Made by a program: the position numbers and the translations under genes. From Acidimicrobiia bacterium (GTDB taxonomy: Bacteria; Actinomycetota; Acidimicrobiia; IMCC26256; PALSA-555): DNA of 64,000 nucleotides. Below, one piece after another: positions 23,936 to 32,683 of the stretch. Position 1 is the first letter of the stretch, and each line of letters opens with the position of its first letter. A model generated the notes under the pieces. That model saw only the letters and a program-made list of their open reading frames with translations, ran no database searches and was not told the DNA's origin. The stretch lies in NCBI GenBank assembly GCA_040881685.1, contig JBBECS010000036.1, positions 143,711 through 207,710 on the forward strand, written 5' to 3'.

Positions 23936-24897
23936 CCAGCGGCGTCGACTCGTCGGTTCCGCCGACGATCGGCGTCGATCTCGGCGGCACCAACCTGCGC
24001 GTCGCACTCGTCTCGGGCGATGGTGAGGTGCTGGCTGACGAGCACGAGCCGACGGGCGGTGACTTCGACAGCCTCGTCTCCCTGATCGCCGGCCACGCCC
24101 GGGCACTCGCGAGCCGCGGGGGAGCCCGGGCCGTCGGTGTCGGGGCAGCAGGCCTCGTCGACTTTGAAGGAACCGTTCACTACGCGCCGAACCTGCCGAT
24201 GCTGCGACACGCGCCACTCGGCGCCGCACTCAGCGAAGCGCTCGACCTCCCCGTCGTGGTCGACAATGACGCCAACGTCGCGGCCTGGGGGGAGGTGTGC
24301 CACGGCGCGGCGCAAGGGTGTCGCCACGCGCTCGTGATCACGCTCGGCACCGGGATCGGCGGTGGGATCATCTTGGACGGCCGGGTGTACCGCGGCGGCC
24401 ACGGGTTTGCTGGCGAGGTCGGTCATTGGCAGCTCGACCCCGCGGGGGAGCGCTGCGCATGCGGCGAGCCGGGGCATTGGGAGGCCGCGGCCTCGGGGAC
24501 CGCGCTTGGGCAGCTTGCGCGCGCACACGCGGCCGACGGCCGCGCGCCGAATGTGCTCGCCCGCGCGGGGGGTGACCCGGCGAACGTCGACGGTCACGAG
24601 GTCGGCGACTCGGCGAGCGCGGGCGAACCCGACGGTGTGGCGCTCCTCGCTGACTACGCACGACGGGTCGCGCTCGGCTTCGTCGGTCTCGCGAACATCC
24701 TCGATCCTGAGATCATCGTGGTGTCGGGTGGCCTCGTCGAGCTTGGTGACCTGTTGCTCGCGCCGTTACGCACCGCGTTCGACCACCACCTCGAAGGGGC
24801 CGAGTTCCGCCCGAGCGTGCCGGTGGTGCCCGCCGAGCTCGGGGCGCAGGCAGGGGTCGTCGGCGCCGCCGCTCTCGCACGCGAGCTGACCGAGTGA
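23932..24897 (+). CDS. ROK family glucokinase
   Basis: 321 residues from a GTG overlapping the previous stop. GVDLGGTNLRVALV is the ATP phosphate loop; DNDANVAAWGE carries the catalytic Asp; GTGIGGGIILDG and GHGFAGEVGHWQ are ROK signatures, the latter with a His zinc ligand. The zinc motif normally C-x-C-G-x-x-G-C-x-E reads CACGEPGHWE, with His in place of the third Cys. Phosphorylates glucose using ATP (or polyphosphate in some actinobacteria). An insert of ~25 residues rich in Asp/Gly (around GRAPNVLARAGGDPANVDGH) follows. Related to the GlkA/SRPBCC neighbourhood of Streptomyces. Confidence 0.88.
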   Translation: MTSGVDSSVPPTIGVDLGGTNLRVALVSGDGEVLADEHEPTGGDFDSLVSLIAGHARALASRGGARAVGVGAAGLVDFEGTVHYAPNLPMLRHAPLGAALSEALDLPVVVDNDANVAAWGEVCHGAAQGCRHALVITLGTGIGGGIILDGRVYRGGHGFAGEVGHWQLDPAGERCACGEPGHWEAAASGTALGQLARAHAADGRAPNVLARAGGDPANVDGHEVGDSASAGEPDGVALLADYARRVALGFVGLANILDPEIIVVSGGLVELGDLLLAPLRTAFDHHLEGAEFRPSVPVVPAELGAQAGVVGAAALARELTE

Positions 24898-25715
24898 GCT
24901 CCCGGGTCCGCATCGGGATCACGCTCCCGTCCTTCGTCGAAGACCCGGAGATCGCACTTGCGGTCGCGCGCGCGGCCGACGCAACCGGCGTCGACGGTGT
25001 GTTCGTCTACGACCACCTGTTCCGACTCGCACGCGACGGCAAGCGGCGTCCGGCACTCGAAGCGGGAGCGCTGCTCGGAGCGGTCGCGTCTGAGACGACG
25101 CGAGTGACCATCGGGACGCTGGTGCTGCGTGCCTCGCTCCGCCCGCCTGCGAGCACGGCGGCGATCGTCTCCACCGCGGCGCGCTTGGCTCCGGGTCGTG
25201 TGGTCATCGGTGTGGGTGCAGGTGATTCCGAGAGCAAGGAGGAGAACGAGGCGTTTGGGCTCGGCTTCGATTCGATGGGCGCGCGAGTGACGACCCTGGA
25301 ACACACGGTGCGCGAGGTTCGCGATCGCGGAGCACCCGTGTGGGTGGGCGGGGTTGCCCGAGCCGTGCGAAGCGTCGCCGCACAGGAGGCCGATGGTTGG
25401 AATGTCTGGGGGCTCGATCCGGAGCGTTTCGCACGACACGCCAATGAGGTGAGTGCCACAGCTGTTCGCGAACCCTTCGAATGCAGCTGGAGCGGGCTCG
25501 TCGTGCTCGATGAATCGGATGCCGCGGCACGAGATCGCGCAGCGTCGCTCGGTGTCGCGGCCGCCACGCTGGTCGGCGGGCCGGTCAACGTCGCTGCTGC
25601 GGTCGACGGGCTGGCGGCGGCAGGCGCAGCCTGGGTGATCTTCGGCGCGGTCGATGCAGCCGACCCGCGCACTGCGCGTCTGCTCGGAGAACGCGTGCGC
25701 GAGGCGCTGGCTTAG
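24894..25715 (+). CDS. LLM-class (F420-type) oxidoreductase
   Basis: 273 residues from GTG overlapping the previous stop. Luciferase-like TIM barrel: RIGITLPSF, GVDGVFVYDHLF, the RVTIGTLVLRA strand and LAPGRVVIGVGAGDSESKEE as the flavin phosphate region; ends with AAGAAWVIFGAVD. Somewhat short for the family (often ~300). In actinobacteria such proteins use coenzyme F420 or FMN to oxidise or reduce organic substrates. Fourth in a chain of overlapping genes starting with the SRPBCC gene, so it is probably co-expressed with the glucokinase; no functional link is obvious. Confidence 0.82.
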   Translation: MSSRVRIGITLPSFVEDPEIALAVARAADATGVDGVFVYDHLFRLARDGKRRPALEAGALLGAVASETTRVTIGTLVLRASLRPPASTAAIVSTAARLAPGRVVIGVGAGDSESKEENEAFGLGFDSMGARVTTLEHTVREVRDRGAPVWVGGVARAVRSVAAQEADGWNVWGLDPERFARHANEVSATAVREPFECSWSGLVVLDESDAAARDRAASLGVAAATLVGGPVNVAAAVDGLAAAGAAWVIFGAVDAADPRTARLLGERVREALA

Positions 25716-25721
25716 AGCGAG

Positions 25722-26396
25722 TCAGGGAAGAGGATCGGTGGGCTCGGGACTCGCGGGTCGGTCACCGAAGTACTCGAGCGCGCGTGCCGCACCGATGTTC
25801 ACGAAGATCCCCTCGGCCTCGGCGGTGACGGTGTCACCGTCGAGCAACCGCCCGGCAGTGTGCACGCGACGTCCTTCGATCTTGTGCACCCCGGCTTCGA
25901 GCACGAGGTCGACATGGAGCGGAGTGGGGCGCCGGTAGCGAATCGTCAGCCGCGCCGTCATGCCTGCGTGTCCTGACGCGACGTTGGCGATGCCGAGCGC
26001 CTCGTCGAACGCGAGTGCCACCCAGCCGCCGTGCACATACCCGGGGGGCCCTTCGTGGGCCGGACCGAAGATCCCGTGAGCGCGCAGTCGGCCTTCGATC
26101 ATCTCCCAGTGGAACGGCGGTGAGACGACGTTGAGCTCGCCGACGAGCGGGCTGCGCGGCAGGTAGTCGTCGTGGCGGCGCTCAGGTGGTCGGCCGTGCG
26201 CCTCAGGTTCCGGCATCGAACCTTCGAGCGTGGCGACCATCCGCTCGAGCTCGGTCGCGGCCGCAGTGAGCTCGGACTCTTCGGCCGGCACGGTGAGGAT
26301 CGTGTCGACGAAGCGCCTCGTCACGGACGCAAGATGAAGGCGCGCGGGCGTGGTGAACGCCGTGGCATCGGGATACCAGCCGGTGCGTCCGGCCAC
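25722..26396 (-). CDS. PaaI-type hot-dog thioesterase
   Basis: 224 residues if started at GTG 26396, whose first base overlaps the TAG of the preceding hydratase gene; the longer frame to 26576 lies within that gene. The C-terminal ~130 residues form a hot-dog: SPPFHWEMIEGRLRAHG, YVHGGWVALAFDEALG (HGG-type active-site loop) and TARLTIRYRRPTPL. The N-terminal ~85 residues are mostly helical and carry a variable linker. Such enzymes hydrolyse acyl-CoAs to release CoA. It forms a two-gene operon with the upstream enoyl-CoA hydratase. Confidence 0.82.
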   Translation of the reverse strand: MAGRTGWYPDATAFTTPARLHLASVTRRFVDTILTVPAEESELTAAATELERMVATLEGSMPEPEAHGRPPERRHDDYLPRSPLVGELNVVSPPFHWEMIEGRLRAHGIFGPAHEGPPGYVHGGWVALAFDEALGIANVASGHAGMTARLTIRYRRPTPLHVDLVLEAGVHKIEGRRVHTAGRLLDGDTVTAEAEGIFVNIGAARALEYFGDRPASPEPTDPLP

Positions 26397-27205
26397 TACT
26401 TGCCCTTGAAGACCGGCTTGCGCTTCTCGGCGAACGCGAGCGGGCCCTCCTTCGCGTCTTCGCTCGCGAACACCTCCCAGCCGATCTTGTCCTGGTGCTG
26501 CATCGCCTCGCGGTCCGACAGGTGCTCGGTCTCGCGCCAAGCGCGGAGGATGGCCTTGGTGGACAGCGGCCCGCACTCGGCAACCTGGTTGGCGACAGCG
26601 AGCGCGACCGGGAGAGCCTGTCCGTCGGGTACGACCCGCCCAATGAGCCCGATGGCCTGGGCTTCGTGCGCGCTCACTGCTCGCGCGGACAAGAGGATGT
26701 CCATCGCGACGGTGTACGGGATCTGGCGGGGGAGCCGGCAGGCCGAACCACCCAGTGGGAACAGCGCGCGCCGGGCTTCCCAGACACCGAAGATCGCGCC
26801 TTCGCCGGCGATTCGGATGTCGGTGCCCTGGAGCATCTCGGTGCCACCCGCCACCGCGTGGCCCTCGACGGCGGCGATCATGGGCTTGGAACAGCGGTAG
26901 TCGCGCAGCAAGCCTTTCCAGTGCAGGTTGGGTTCGTCGGTCATGCGCTTCTCGACGTACTCGCTACGGGGCTGGTTCATCGATGTGAGATCCATCCCTG
27001 ACGAGAACGCACCACCCGCGCCGGTGAGCACGGCCGCGCGCACATCGACGGTGTCGTCGACGTACGTGTACGCATCGGCCAACCCGACGAGCATCGCCGG
27101 GCTCAACGCGTTCTTCTTCTCGGGTCGGTTCATCGTGATGATCACGACGGGCCCGGAGCGCTCGACCGTGCAGTGCTCGGTCGAGATGGAGAGGGTCTCG
27201 GGCAT
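26396..27205 (-). CDS. Enoyl-CoA hydratase/isomerase family protein
   Basis: 269 residues from ATG at 27205; a GTG one codon earlier is equally possible. [28 protein letters not shown] and [20 protein letters not shown] give the crotonase core; [20 protein letters not shown] has the Glu expected at one catalytic position. The C-terminus [11 protein letters not shown] matches members annotated as crotonase or EchA proteins. A TACCCT -10-like box on the minus strand (27243-27248) sits 38 bases upstream in the GCAGGGTACCTGC palindrome. The stop overlaps the thioesterase start. Confidence 0.87.
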   Translation of the reverse strand: MPETLSISTEHCTVERSGPVVIITMNRPEKKNALSPAMLVGLADAYTYVDDTVDVRAAVLTGAGGAFSSGMDLTSMNQPRSEYVEKRMTDEPNLHWKGLLRDYRCSKPMIAAVEGHAVAGGTEMLQGTDIRIAGEGAIFGVWEARRALFPLGGSACRLPRQIPYTVAMDILLSARAVSAHEAQAIGLIGRVVPDGQALPVALAVANQVAECGPLSTKAILRAWRETEHLSDREAMQHQDKIGWEVFASEDAKEGPLAFAEKRKPVFKGK

Positions 27206-27410
27206 CACTCACTCCACTTCATGGGTCGGCTCGTTGCGTCGCAGGGTACCTGCACGTCTGGTCGACTACGCAGGCTCCGTGTCCACCGAGCTGCGCGCGG
27301 CAAAGCCACCCGCAGTTCTGCGCCGCGAACACGCGCCTCTGAACGCAATCGAATGGGGCGGCGATCCTACGGCGAGCATCAACACTGGTGGTGCTATTGC
27401 TTGCTCCTGG

Positions 27411-27416
27411 TACCGT
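27411..27416 (+). promoter_or_regulatory. -10 box close to start codon (leaderless type)
   Basis: TACCGT ends six bases before the GTG at 27423; the same hexamer and spacing occur before 44136. The 217-bp gap before it holds repeat fragments but no gene. Confidence 0.45.
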
Positions 27417-27422
27417 CGTGCC

Positions 27423-28598
27423 GTGGAGTTCCGCCGCATCGATGCGTTGCCCCCGTACGTGTTCGCCACCATCGACGCGTTGAAGATGGAGGGTCGGCGC
27501 GCCGGCGAGGACATCGTGGACCTCGGCTTCGGCAATCCCGACCTGCCTTCTCCAACGGTTGCCGTCGACAAGCTCTGCGAGGCGGTGCGCAACCCGCGCA
27601 ACCATCGATACTCCGCGAGTCGCGGAATTCCGAAGCTTCGACTCGCGATCACCGACCTCTATCGGCGCCGGTTTGGCGTCGAGCTCGATCCCGAAACGCA
27701 AGCGTGCACGACGATCGGGGCCAAAGAGGGTTTTTCGCACCTGATGTGGGTGCTCCTCGGCCCGGGTGATGCCGCGCTGGTTCCCAGCCCGTCGTACCCG
27801 ATCCACATCTGGGGACCGCTCTTCGCTGGTGCCGACGTGCGCCACGTGCGGCTCGGCCCCGATGAGGACTTCTTCGCCAACCTGATCGAGGCCTGGGAAG
27901 ACTCGTGGCCCCGGCCGCGCGTGATCGTGCTCTCGTTCCCGCACAACCCGACCACGACGTGTGTCGACCTCTCCTTCATGCAGCAGATGGTCGACTTCGC
28001 CCGTGAGCGTGATGTGTTGCTGGTGCATGACAACGCGTACGCCGACCTCGGCTTCGACGGGCATGACCCGCCGTCCATCCTTCAGGTGCCAGGCGCGGAC
28101 GAGGTGGCGGTCGAGCTGTACACGCTCACGAAGTCGTTCTCGATGGCCGGATGGCGCATGGGGTTCCTGCTCGGGAACGCCGCGGTCGTCGCGGCACTGG
28201 CGAAGATCAAGAGCTACCTCGACTACGGGACGTTCCAGCCCATCCAGATCGCGGCGACGGTGGCGATGAACGAGGAGCCCGACTTCCCGAAGCAGGTGAA
28301 CGAGGTGTACCGCAGCCGTCGCGACGCTCTGATCGACGGGTTGTCGCGCATCGGGTGGGAGATCGAGAAGCCCAAGGGCACGATGTTCGTATGGGCGAAG
28401 ATCCCTGAACCGTACGAAGAGCTCGGGAGCCTCGATTTCGCCAAGCTCCTCGTACGCGACGCGAAGGTCGCGGTTGCGCCGGGAATGGGGTTCGGTCCGG
28501 GTGGAGAGGGCTTCGTCCGCTTCGCCCTCGTGGAGAACGAGCAACGCATCGGCCAGGGCGTCCGCGGCATGAGGCGTGCGCTCGAGAAGCTGGGCTGA
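27423..28598 (+). CDS. alaC: Class I/II aminotransferase, AlaC-type (alanine/glutamate-pyruvate)
   Basis: 391 residues from GTG at 27423. The N-terminus [18 protein letters not shown], then [46 protein letters not shown] and [15 protein letters not shown] run almost in step with E. coli AlaC as I recall it; the Schiff-base lysine is about residue 237. It makes alanine from pyruvate and glutamate with PLP. A longer frame upstream is open but non-homologous. It lies alone between a divergent hydratase operon and the acyltransferase gene. Confidence 0.86.
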   Translation: MEFRRIDALPPYVFATIDALKMEGRRAGEDIVDLGFGNPDLPSPTVAVDKLCEAVRNPRNHRYSASRGIPKLRLAITDLYRRRFGVELDPETQACTTIGAKEGFSHLMWVLLGPGDAALVPSPSYPIHIWGPLFAGADVRHVRLGPDEDFFANLIEAWEDSWPRPRVIVLSFPHNPTTTCVDLSFMQQMVDFARERDVLLVHDNAYADLGFDGHDPPSILQVPGADEVAVELYTLTKSFSMAGWRMGFLLGNAAVVAALAKIKSYLDYGTFQPIQIAATVAMNEEPDFPKQVNEVYRSRRDALIDGLSRIGWEIEKPKGTMFVWAKIPEPYEELGSLDFAKLLVRDAKVAVAPGMGFGPGGEGFVRFALVENEQRIGQGVRGMRRALEKLG

Positions 28599-28658
28599 AG
28601 TTACCGGCGCGTACCTGCTGGTCCCCGGTCTCCCTTCGTCACCCGGACCGTTCGCCCG

Positions 28659-28664
28659 TAGTCT
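28659..28664 (+). promoter_or_regulatory. -10 box close to start codon (leaderless type)
   Basis: TAGTCT ends eight bases before the ATG at 28673, with no ribosome site between. Confidence 0.4.
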
Positions 28665-28672
28665 GAACTCGG

Positions 28673-29383
28673 ATGCTCTACTGGATCATGAAAGGCGTGC
28701 TCACGCCGCTGCTGCGCGGGCTGTATCGGGTCCGGGTCGTGGGTCGGTCCAACGTGCCCTCCGATGGTCCTGTGATCCTGGCCGCGAACCACCGCTCGTT
28801 CCTGGACTCGCTGTTCCTGCCCCTGGTCGTCGGTCGTCGGGTCACGTTCGTGGCCAAGGCCGAGTACTTCGACTCGAAGAAGACCGCATGGTTCTTTCGT
28901 GGAGTGGGGCAGATCCCGATCCGACGTGAAGGCGGCAGCGCCAGCGAGGGCGCTCTGGCTGCGGCCACCGACGTGCTCGAGCGCGGGGGTGTGTTCGGGA
29001 TCTACCCCGAAGGCACCCGCACGCGCGACGGCTTCACACACCGCGGGCACACCGGTGTCGCCCGGTTGGCGCTGGGCACCGGCGCGCCGATCGTCCCGGT
29101 CGGCCTCGTCGGTACCGAGGAGTGCCAACCGATCAACCGCAAGCTCCCGCGCCTGTTCCGAAGAGTGGAGATCCGATTCGGCGCACCGATCCACGCCGAC
29201 CGATACGCCGAAGATACCGAAGGACTCGCGCTTCGTCAGCTGACCGACGAGCTGATGTTCGAGATCGTCGAGCTCTGTGATCGCTACGAGTACCGCGACA
29301 CGTACGCCACGAAGCGAGCCGAAGACGTGCCGACCGACCTCGCACGCATCGCTCCGCTCACTCCCGTCACGCACGCGGCTTGA
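28673..29383 (+). CDS. 1-acyl-glycerol-3-phosphate acyltransferase (PlsC family)
   Basis: 236 residues. Acyltransferase motif I as NHRSFLDS (His-x4-Asp), motif II near GQIPIRRE, motif III as YPEGTRTRDG and motif IV as APIVPVGLVG. An N-terminal hydrophobic stretch (MLYWIMKGVLTPLLRGLY) anchors it to the membrane. It transfers an acyl group to lysophosphatidic acid in phospholipid synthesis. Closest to the Rv2182c/SCO2123-type actinobacterial group, which lies near pimB and glk genes in other actinobacteria. Followed by a palindromic repeat element that may also terminate transcription. Confidence 0.85.
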   Translation: MLYWIMKGVLTPLLRGLYRVRVVGRSNVPSDGPVILAANHRSFLDSLFLPLVVGRRVTFVAKAEYFDSKKTAWFFRGVGQIPIRREGGSASEGALAAATDVLERGGVFGIYPEGTRTRDGFTHRGHTGVARLALGTGAPIVPVGLVGTEECQPINRKLPRLFRRVEIRFGAPIHADRYAEDTEGLALRQLTDELMFEIVELCDRYEYRDTYATKRAEDVPTDLARIAPLTPVTHAA

Positions 29384-29387
29384 CGAG

Positions 29388-29487
29388 GACGGGGAGGGCA
29401 GGCCCTCCCCGTCAGCCCCTCCAGACGCGACCGCTTTCGCGGCGAGGTAGTTGATGGCGAGCCAAGCCGGCCATCGGGCGCGCCAGC
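29388..29487 (+). repeat. Dispersed ~100-bp palindrome-headed intergenic element, copy 1
   Basis: Starts with GACGGGGAGGGC (29388-29399) perfectly paired to GCCCTCCCCGTC (29402-29413) across two bases, goes on with AGCCCCTCC and ends TCGGGCGCGCCAGC (29474-29487). A second copy lies at 44982-45080, also a few bases after a stop codon and in the same orientation. Likely a REP- or MITE-like element with terminator ability. Confidence 0.6.
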
Positions 29488-29506
29488 CGATGCTGGGTGG
29501 ATTACG

Positions 29507-31009
29507 TCAATCATTCGCCGCTTCCCTGGCCCACCCTCGGGCGCGGTCGAGTCCTCTACGCCACTCGTCGTGGCGCCGGGTGACTTCCTGGGCCGCCATC
29601 GCGGGGGCGTACGACATCTCTTCTTGCCACGATGCCGCGGCGTCCGCCGCGCTCGACCACACGCCTTCCGCGATGCCCGCTAGGTACGCGGCGCCGAGGG
29701 CGGTGGTCTCCTTGACGACCGGGCGACGCACGGTCACGTCGAGCACATCGGCTTGGAACTGGCAGAGCACGTCCATGACGCTTGCTCCACCGTCCACGCG
29801 GAGCTCCGTGAGGGCACGACCGGATGCCGCGGTCATCGCATCGATGACATCTCGCGTCTGCCAGGCCATGGCTTCGACCACGGCGCGCGCGAAGTGTGCG
29901 CGGTTGGTGCCACGTGTGATCCCCAACACCGCGCCGCGCGCATAGGGATCCCACCACGGTGAGCCGAGCCCGGTGAGCGCGGGCACCATGACCACGCCGC
30001 GGGCATCGGGGACGCTCGCCGCGAGCGGGCCGGCCTCCGCGGCGTCATGGATGAGGCCGAGCCCGTCGCGGAGCCATTGGATGGCCGCTCCGGTCACGAA
30101 GATCGCACCTTCCAGGGCGTAGGCAACCTCGTCGGGCCCGGTCCACGCGACCGTGGTGAGCAGACCGTCGACAGGATCGGGGCGCGTCGCGCCGACGTTC
30201 ATGAGCACGAACGAGCCGGTGCCGTACGTGTTCTTCGTCATGCCGGGCTCAAAGCACGCTTGACCGAACAGTGCAGATTGCTGGTCACCGGCGATGCCGC
30301 TCACTGGCACGCGCAAGCCTGCAGCACACGACGCGTCGGTGACTCCGAATCGACCACGACTCGGCCGGACCTCGGGCAAGCACGCGCGGGGGATGGCAAA
30401 GAGCGCGAGCAGGTCATCGGACCAATCCAGCGTGTCGAGGTCGAACAAGAGCGTGCGGCTGGCGTTCGTGGCGTCGGTCGCGTGTACCCCGCGGTCGTTG
30501 CCGCCGGTCAGCCGGTAGAGCAACCACGAGTCGACGGTGCCGAAGGCGAGGTTCGCGTCGGCTTCCACTCCGCCTTCGGAGAGCAGCCACTCGAGCTTCG
30601 TGGCCGAGAAGTACGGGTCGAGCACGAGCCCGGTGCGCGCTCGCACGAGTGCTTCGTGGCCGCCGATGCGCAGCTCGTCGCAGCGACCCGCAGTGCGGCG
30701 GTCTTGCCAGACGATCGCGCGGTGACGCGGCGCGCCGGTGGCGCGGTCCCACACGACGGTCGTCTCTCGTTGGTTCGTGATTCCGATCGCCGCGACCGAC
30801 TGCTGTTTCCGTTCGAGTGTTGCGGCGACCTCGGCCAGCGTTGCCAGGGTGGCGGCCCAGATGTCCTCGGGATCGTGCTCGACCCACCCCGGTTGCGGGA
30901 AGTGTTGCGGGAACTCGCGATACGCCCACGCTCCGGGCCGCCCGTGCTCGTCGACGGCGAACGTGCGAACGCCGGTCGTCCCCGCGTCGATCGAGAGGAC
31001 GACCGTCAT
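29507..31009 (-). CDS. glpK: Glycerol kinase
   Basis: 500 residues. FGGY carbohydrate kinase: LSIDAGTTGVRTF (phosphate loop), QTNQ-like ITNQRETTVVWD, AIVWQDRRT, the SGIAGDQQSALFGQ segment with the catalytic Asp, NTYGTGSFVLMN, and GLGSPWWDPYARGAVLGITRGT. Length and motifs fit GlpK, which phosphorylates glycerol with ATP to glycerol-3-phosphate, feeding the acyltransferase next door and glycolysis via triose phosphates. No glpF or glpD gene is adjacent. Confidence 0.93.
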   Translation of the reverse strand: MTVVLSIDAGTTGVRTFAVDEHGRPGAWAYREFPQHFPQPGWVEHDPEDIWAATLATLAEVAATLERKQQSVAAIGITNQRETTVVWDRATGAPRHRAIVWQDRRTAGRCDELRIGGHEALVRARTGLVLDPYFSATKLEWLLSEGGVEADANLAFGTVDSWLLYRLTGGNDRGVHATDATNASRTLLFDLDTLDWSDDLLALFAIPRACLPEVRPSRGRFGVTDASCAAGLRVPVSGIAGDQQSALFGQACFEPGMTKNTYGTGSFVLMNVGATRPDPVDGLLTTVAWTGPDEVAYALEGAIFVTGAAIQWLRDGLGLIHDAAEAGPLAASVPDARGVVMVPALTGLGSPWWDPYARGAVLGITRGTNRAHFARAVVEAMAWQTRDVIDAMTAASGRALTELRVDGGASVMDVLCQFQADVLDVTVRRPVVKETTALGAAYLAGIAEGVWSSAADAAASWQEEMSYAPAMAAQEVTRRHDEWRRGLDRARGWAREAAND

Positions 31010-31048
31010 GTGTGCGCCGAGCGCACGATCAGCGCGTCCGGCGCGCCG

Positions 31049-31528
31049 TCACTGTGAACCCCAGAAGCCCGAGTCGTCGGACTCGGGCTCCTGTGGGGAT
31101 GGCACGGAGTCCTGCGTCGAGTCAGGCTCGGCTGGGGTGGCGCGAGGCGGGGGAGTCAAGCGAGCGATGAGCTCACCGGCGAGCTCGCGCTCGCCGCGGC
31201 GGAACTCGAAGACCAGCCGGTTCCCACTCGACGCTTGCAGCGAGACCTGGACCAGCGGGCGGCGTCGCTTCACGCGCTCGAGCGTGAACGTCTCGTACCG
31301 CTTCCCGATGACGAGGTCGGGTGCGTCGGGCCCGCCCCGTCGGCGGGCGAACACGAGGACGCGCCGATCCGTGAGTGCCATCACGTACTGGCGTCGGGCG
31401 AGCAGGAGCAAGGGAACTCGGGGGCGTGCTTGCACGGCCCAGCATCGGCCTGTCGACGAGACCCGCTCACCCTCGGTGAGGACGGCGCGAGCGGCGTCTT
31501 CCACCCGCTGTTTGGGAGCGCGAGCCAC
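31049..31528 (-). CDS. Hypothetical protein, possible PH-like fold
   Basis: 159 residues. Central part (about 30-120) has beta-rich character: YVMALTDRRVLVFARRR, LVIGKRYETFTLERVKRR, VSLQASSGNRLVFEFRRGE, the layout of bacterial PH-domain proteins. The C-terminal 35 residues are acidic, Pro/Ser-rich and disordered, ending SGFWGSQ. No signal peptide or enzyme motif. 39 bp upstream of glpK on the same strand. Function not recognised. Confidence 0.65.
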   Translation of the reverse strand: MARAPKQRVEDAARAVLTEGERVSSTGRCWAVQARPRVPLLLLARRQYVMALTDRRVLVFARRRGGPDAPDLVIGKRYETFTLERVKRRRPLVQVSLQASSGNRLVFEFRRGERELAGELIARLTPPPRATPAEPDSTQDSVPSPQEPESDDSGFWGSQ

Positions 31529-31635
31529 GCGGCGAGACTACCGGTGCCACTCAACGACCACATGATCCTCCACTCGTCGGCTCTGGCAGGTCGGTTGAGG
31601 CAGGATGGACGAGGCGCGCGATACGAAGGGATCCG

Positions 31636-32664
31636 ATGCGCATCGGCCTGCTTACTGGTGGAGGGGACTGCCCTGGCCTCAACGCGGTGATCCGCGCCGT
31701 TGTGCGCAAGGGTGAGAGCGTCTACGGCGATGAGCTCGTCGGGTTCCGGCACGGATGGCGCGGCGTGGTCGAGGACGAGACGATGGAGCTCACCACAGAT
31801 CGCACCCGGGGGTTGCTCCACCGTGGGGGAACGATCCTGGGTACGTCGCGCACGAACCCGTTCAAAGACCCCGCGCACGTGGCTGCTGTGCTGAGCACGA
31901 TCGAACGCGAGCGCGTCGACGCCTTGGTGGCAATCGGGGGAGAGGACACGTTGGGGGTTGCGTGTCGCCTCGGCGACCATGGTCTCAACGTGGTTGGCGT
32001 GCCCAAGACCATCGACAACGACCTGTCTGGCACCGACGTCACGTTCGGGTTCGACACCGCGGTACAAATCGCTACCGACGCTATCGACCGTCTGCACACG
32101 ACGGCTGAGAGTCATGACCGCGTCATGGTCGTGGAGGTGATGGGACGCCATGCCGGGTGGATCGCGTTCCACGCGGCGCTCGCGGGCGGAGCCGACGTCG
32201 TGCTGGTGCCCGAGGAGCCGTTCGACGTGGTGCAGGTCTGCGAGCGGCTTCGTGAGCGCCACTCACGCGGCGCGGGCTTCTCGATCGTCGTCGTCGCCGA
32301 GGGCGCGGTGCCCAAGGAAGGCACGATGGCCATCCAGGAGGCCGGCGTCGACGAGTTCGGACACGTCCGTCTCGGCGGTATCGGGAACCTGCTCGCGCCG
32401 GAGATCGAGCAGCGCACCGGATTCGAGACGCGCGTCACGATCCTGGGTCACATCCTGCGCGGTGGCACGCCGACTGCGTTCGACCGCATCCTGGCGACGC
32501 GATTCGGGCTCGAAGCGGCTGACGCCGCTCACCAGCACGACTTCGGGAAGATGGTGGCGTTGCGCGGGACCGACATCGTGCGCGTCCCGATTGCCGATGC
32601 GATCGAGCAGCTGAAGACCGTGCCTCGCTCATTGCTCGAGCACGCGGAGGTCTTCCTCGGATGA
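31636..32664 (+). CDS. pfp: 6-phosphofructokinase, pyrophosphate-dependent type
   Basis: 342 residues, ribosome site GAAGGGA before ATG. TGGGDCPGLNAVIR binds the phosphate donor; the two positions that decide donor use are Asp104 in GGEDT and Lys124 in PKTIDND. ATP-enzymes have Gly104, either with Gly124 or (Streptomyces group) Lys124; Asp104/Lys124 is the PPi signature, as in Amycolatopsis methanolica. Catalytic Asp is in TIDND; MGRHAGWIA and GHILRGGTPTAFDR bind the sugar phosphate. It converts fructose 6-phosphate and fructose 1,6-bisphosphate reversibly, so it can serve glycolysis and gluconeogenesis. Confidence 0.9.
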   Translation: MRIGLLTGGGDCPGLNAVIRAVVRKGESVYGDELVGFRHGWRGVVEDETMELTTDRTRGLLHRGGTILGTSRTNPFKDPAHVAAVLSTIERERVDALVAIGGEDTLGVACRLGDHGLNVVGVPKTIDNDLSGTDVTFGFDTAVQIATDAIDRLHTTAESHDRVMVVEVMGRHAGWIAFHAALAGGADVVLVPEEPFDVVQVCERLRERHSRGAGFSIVVVAEGAVPKEGTMAIQEAGVDEFGHVRLGGIGNLLAPEIEQRTGFETRVTILGHILRGGTPTAFDRILATRFGLEAADAAHQHDFGKMVALRGTDIVRVPIADAIEQLKTVPRSLLEHAEVFLG

Positions 32665-32683
32665 GCAAGAGGAAGCACCGCTG

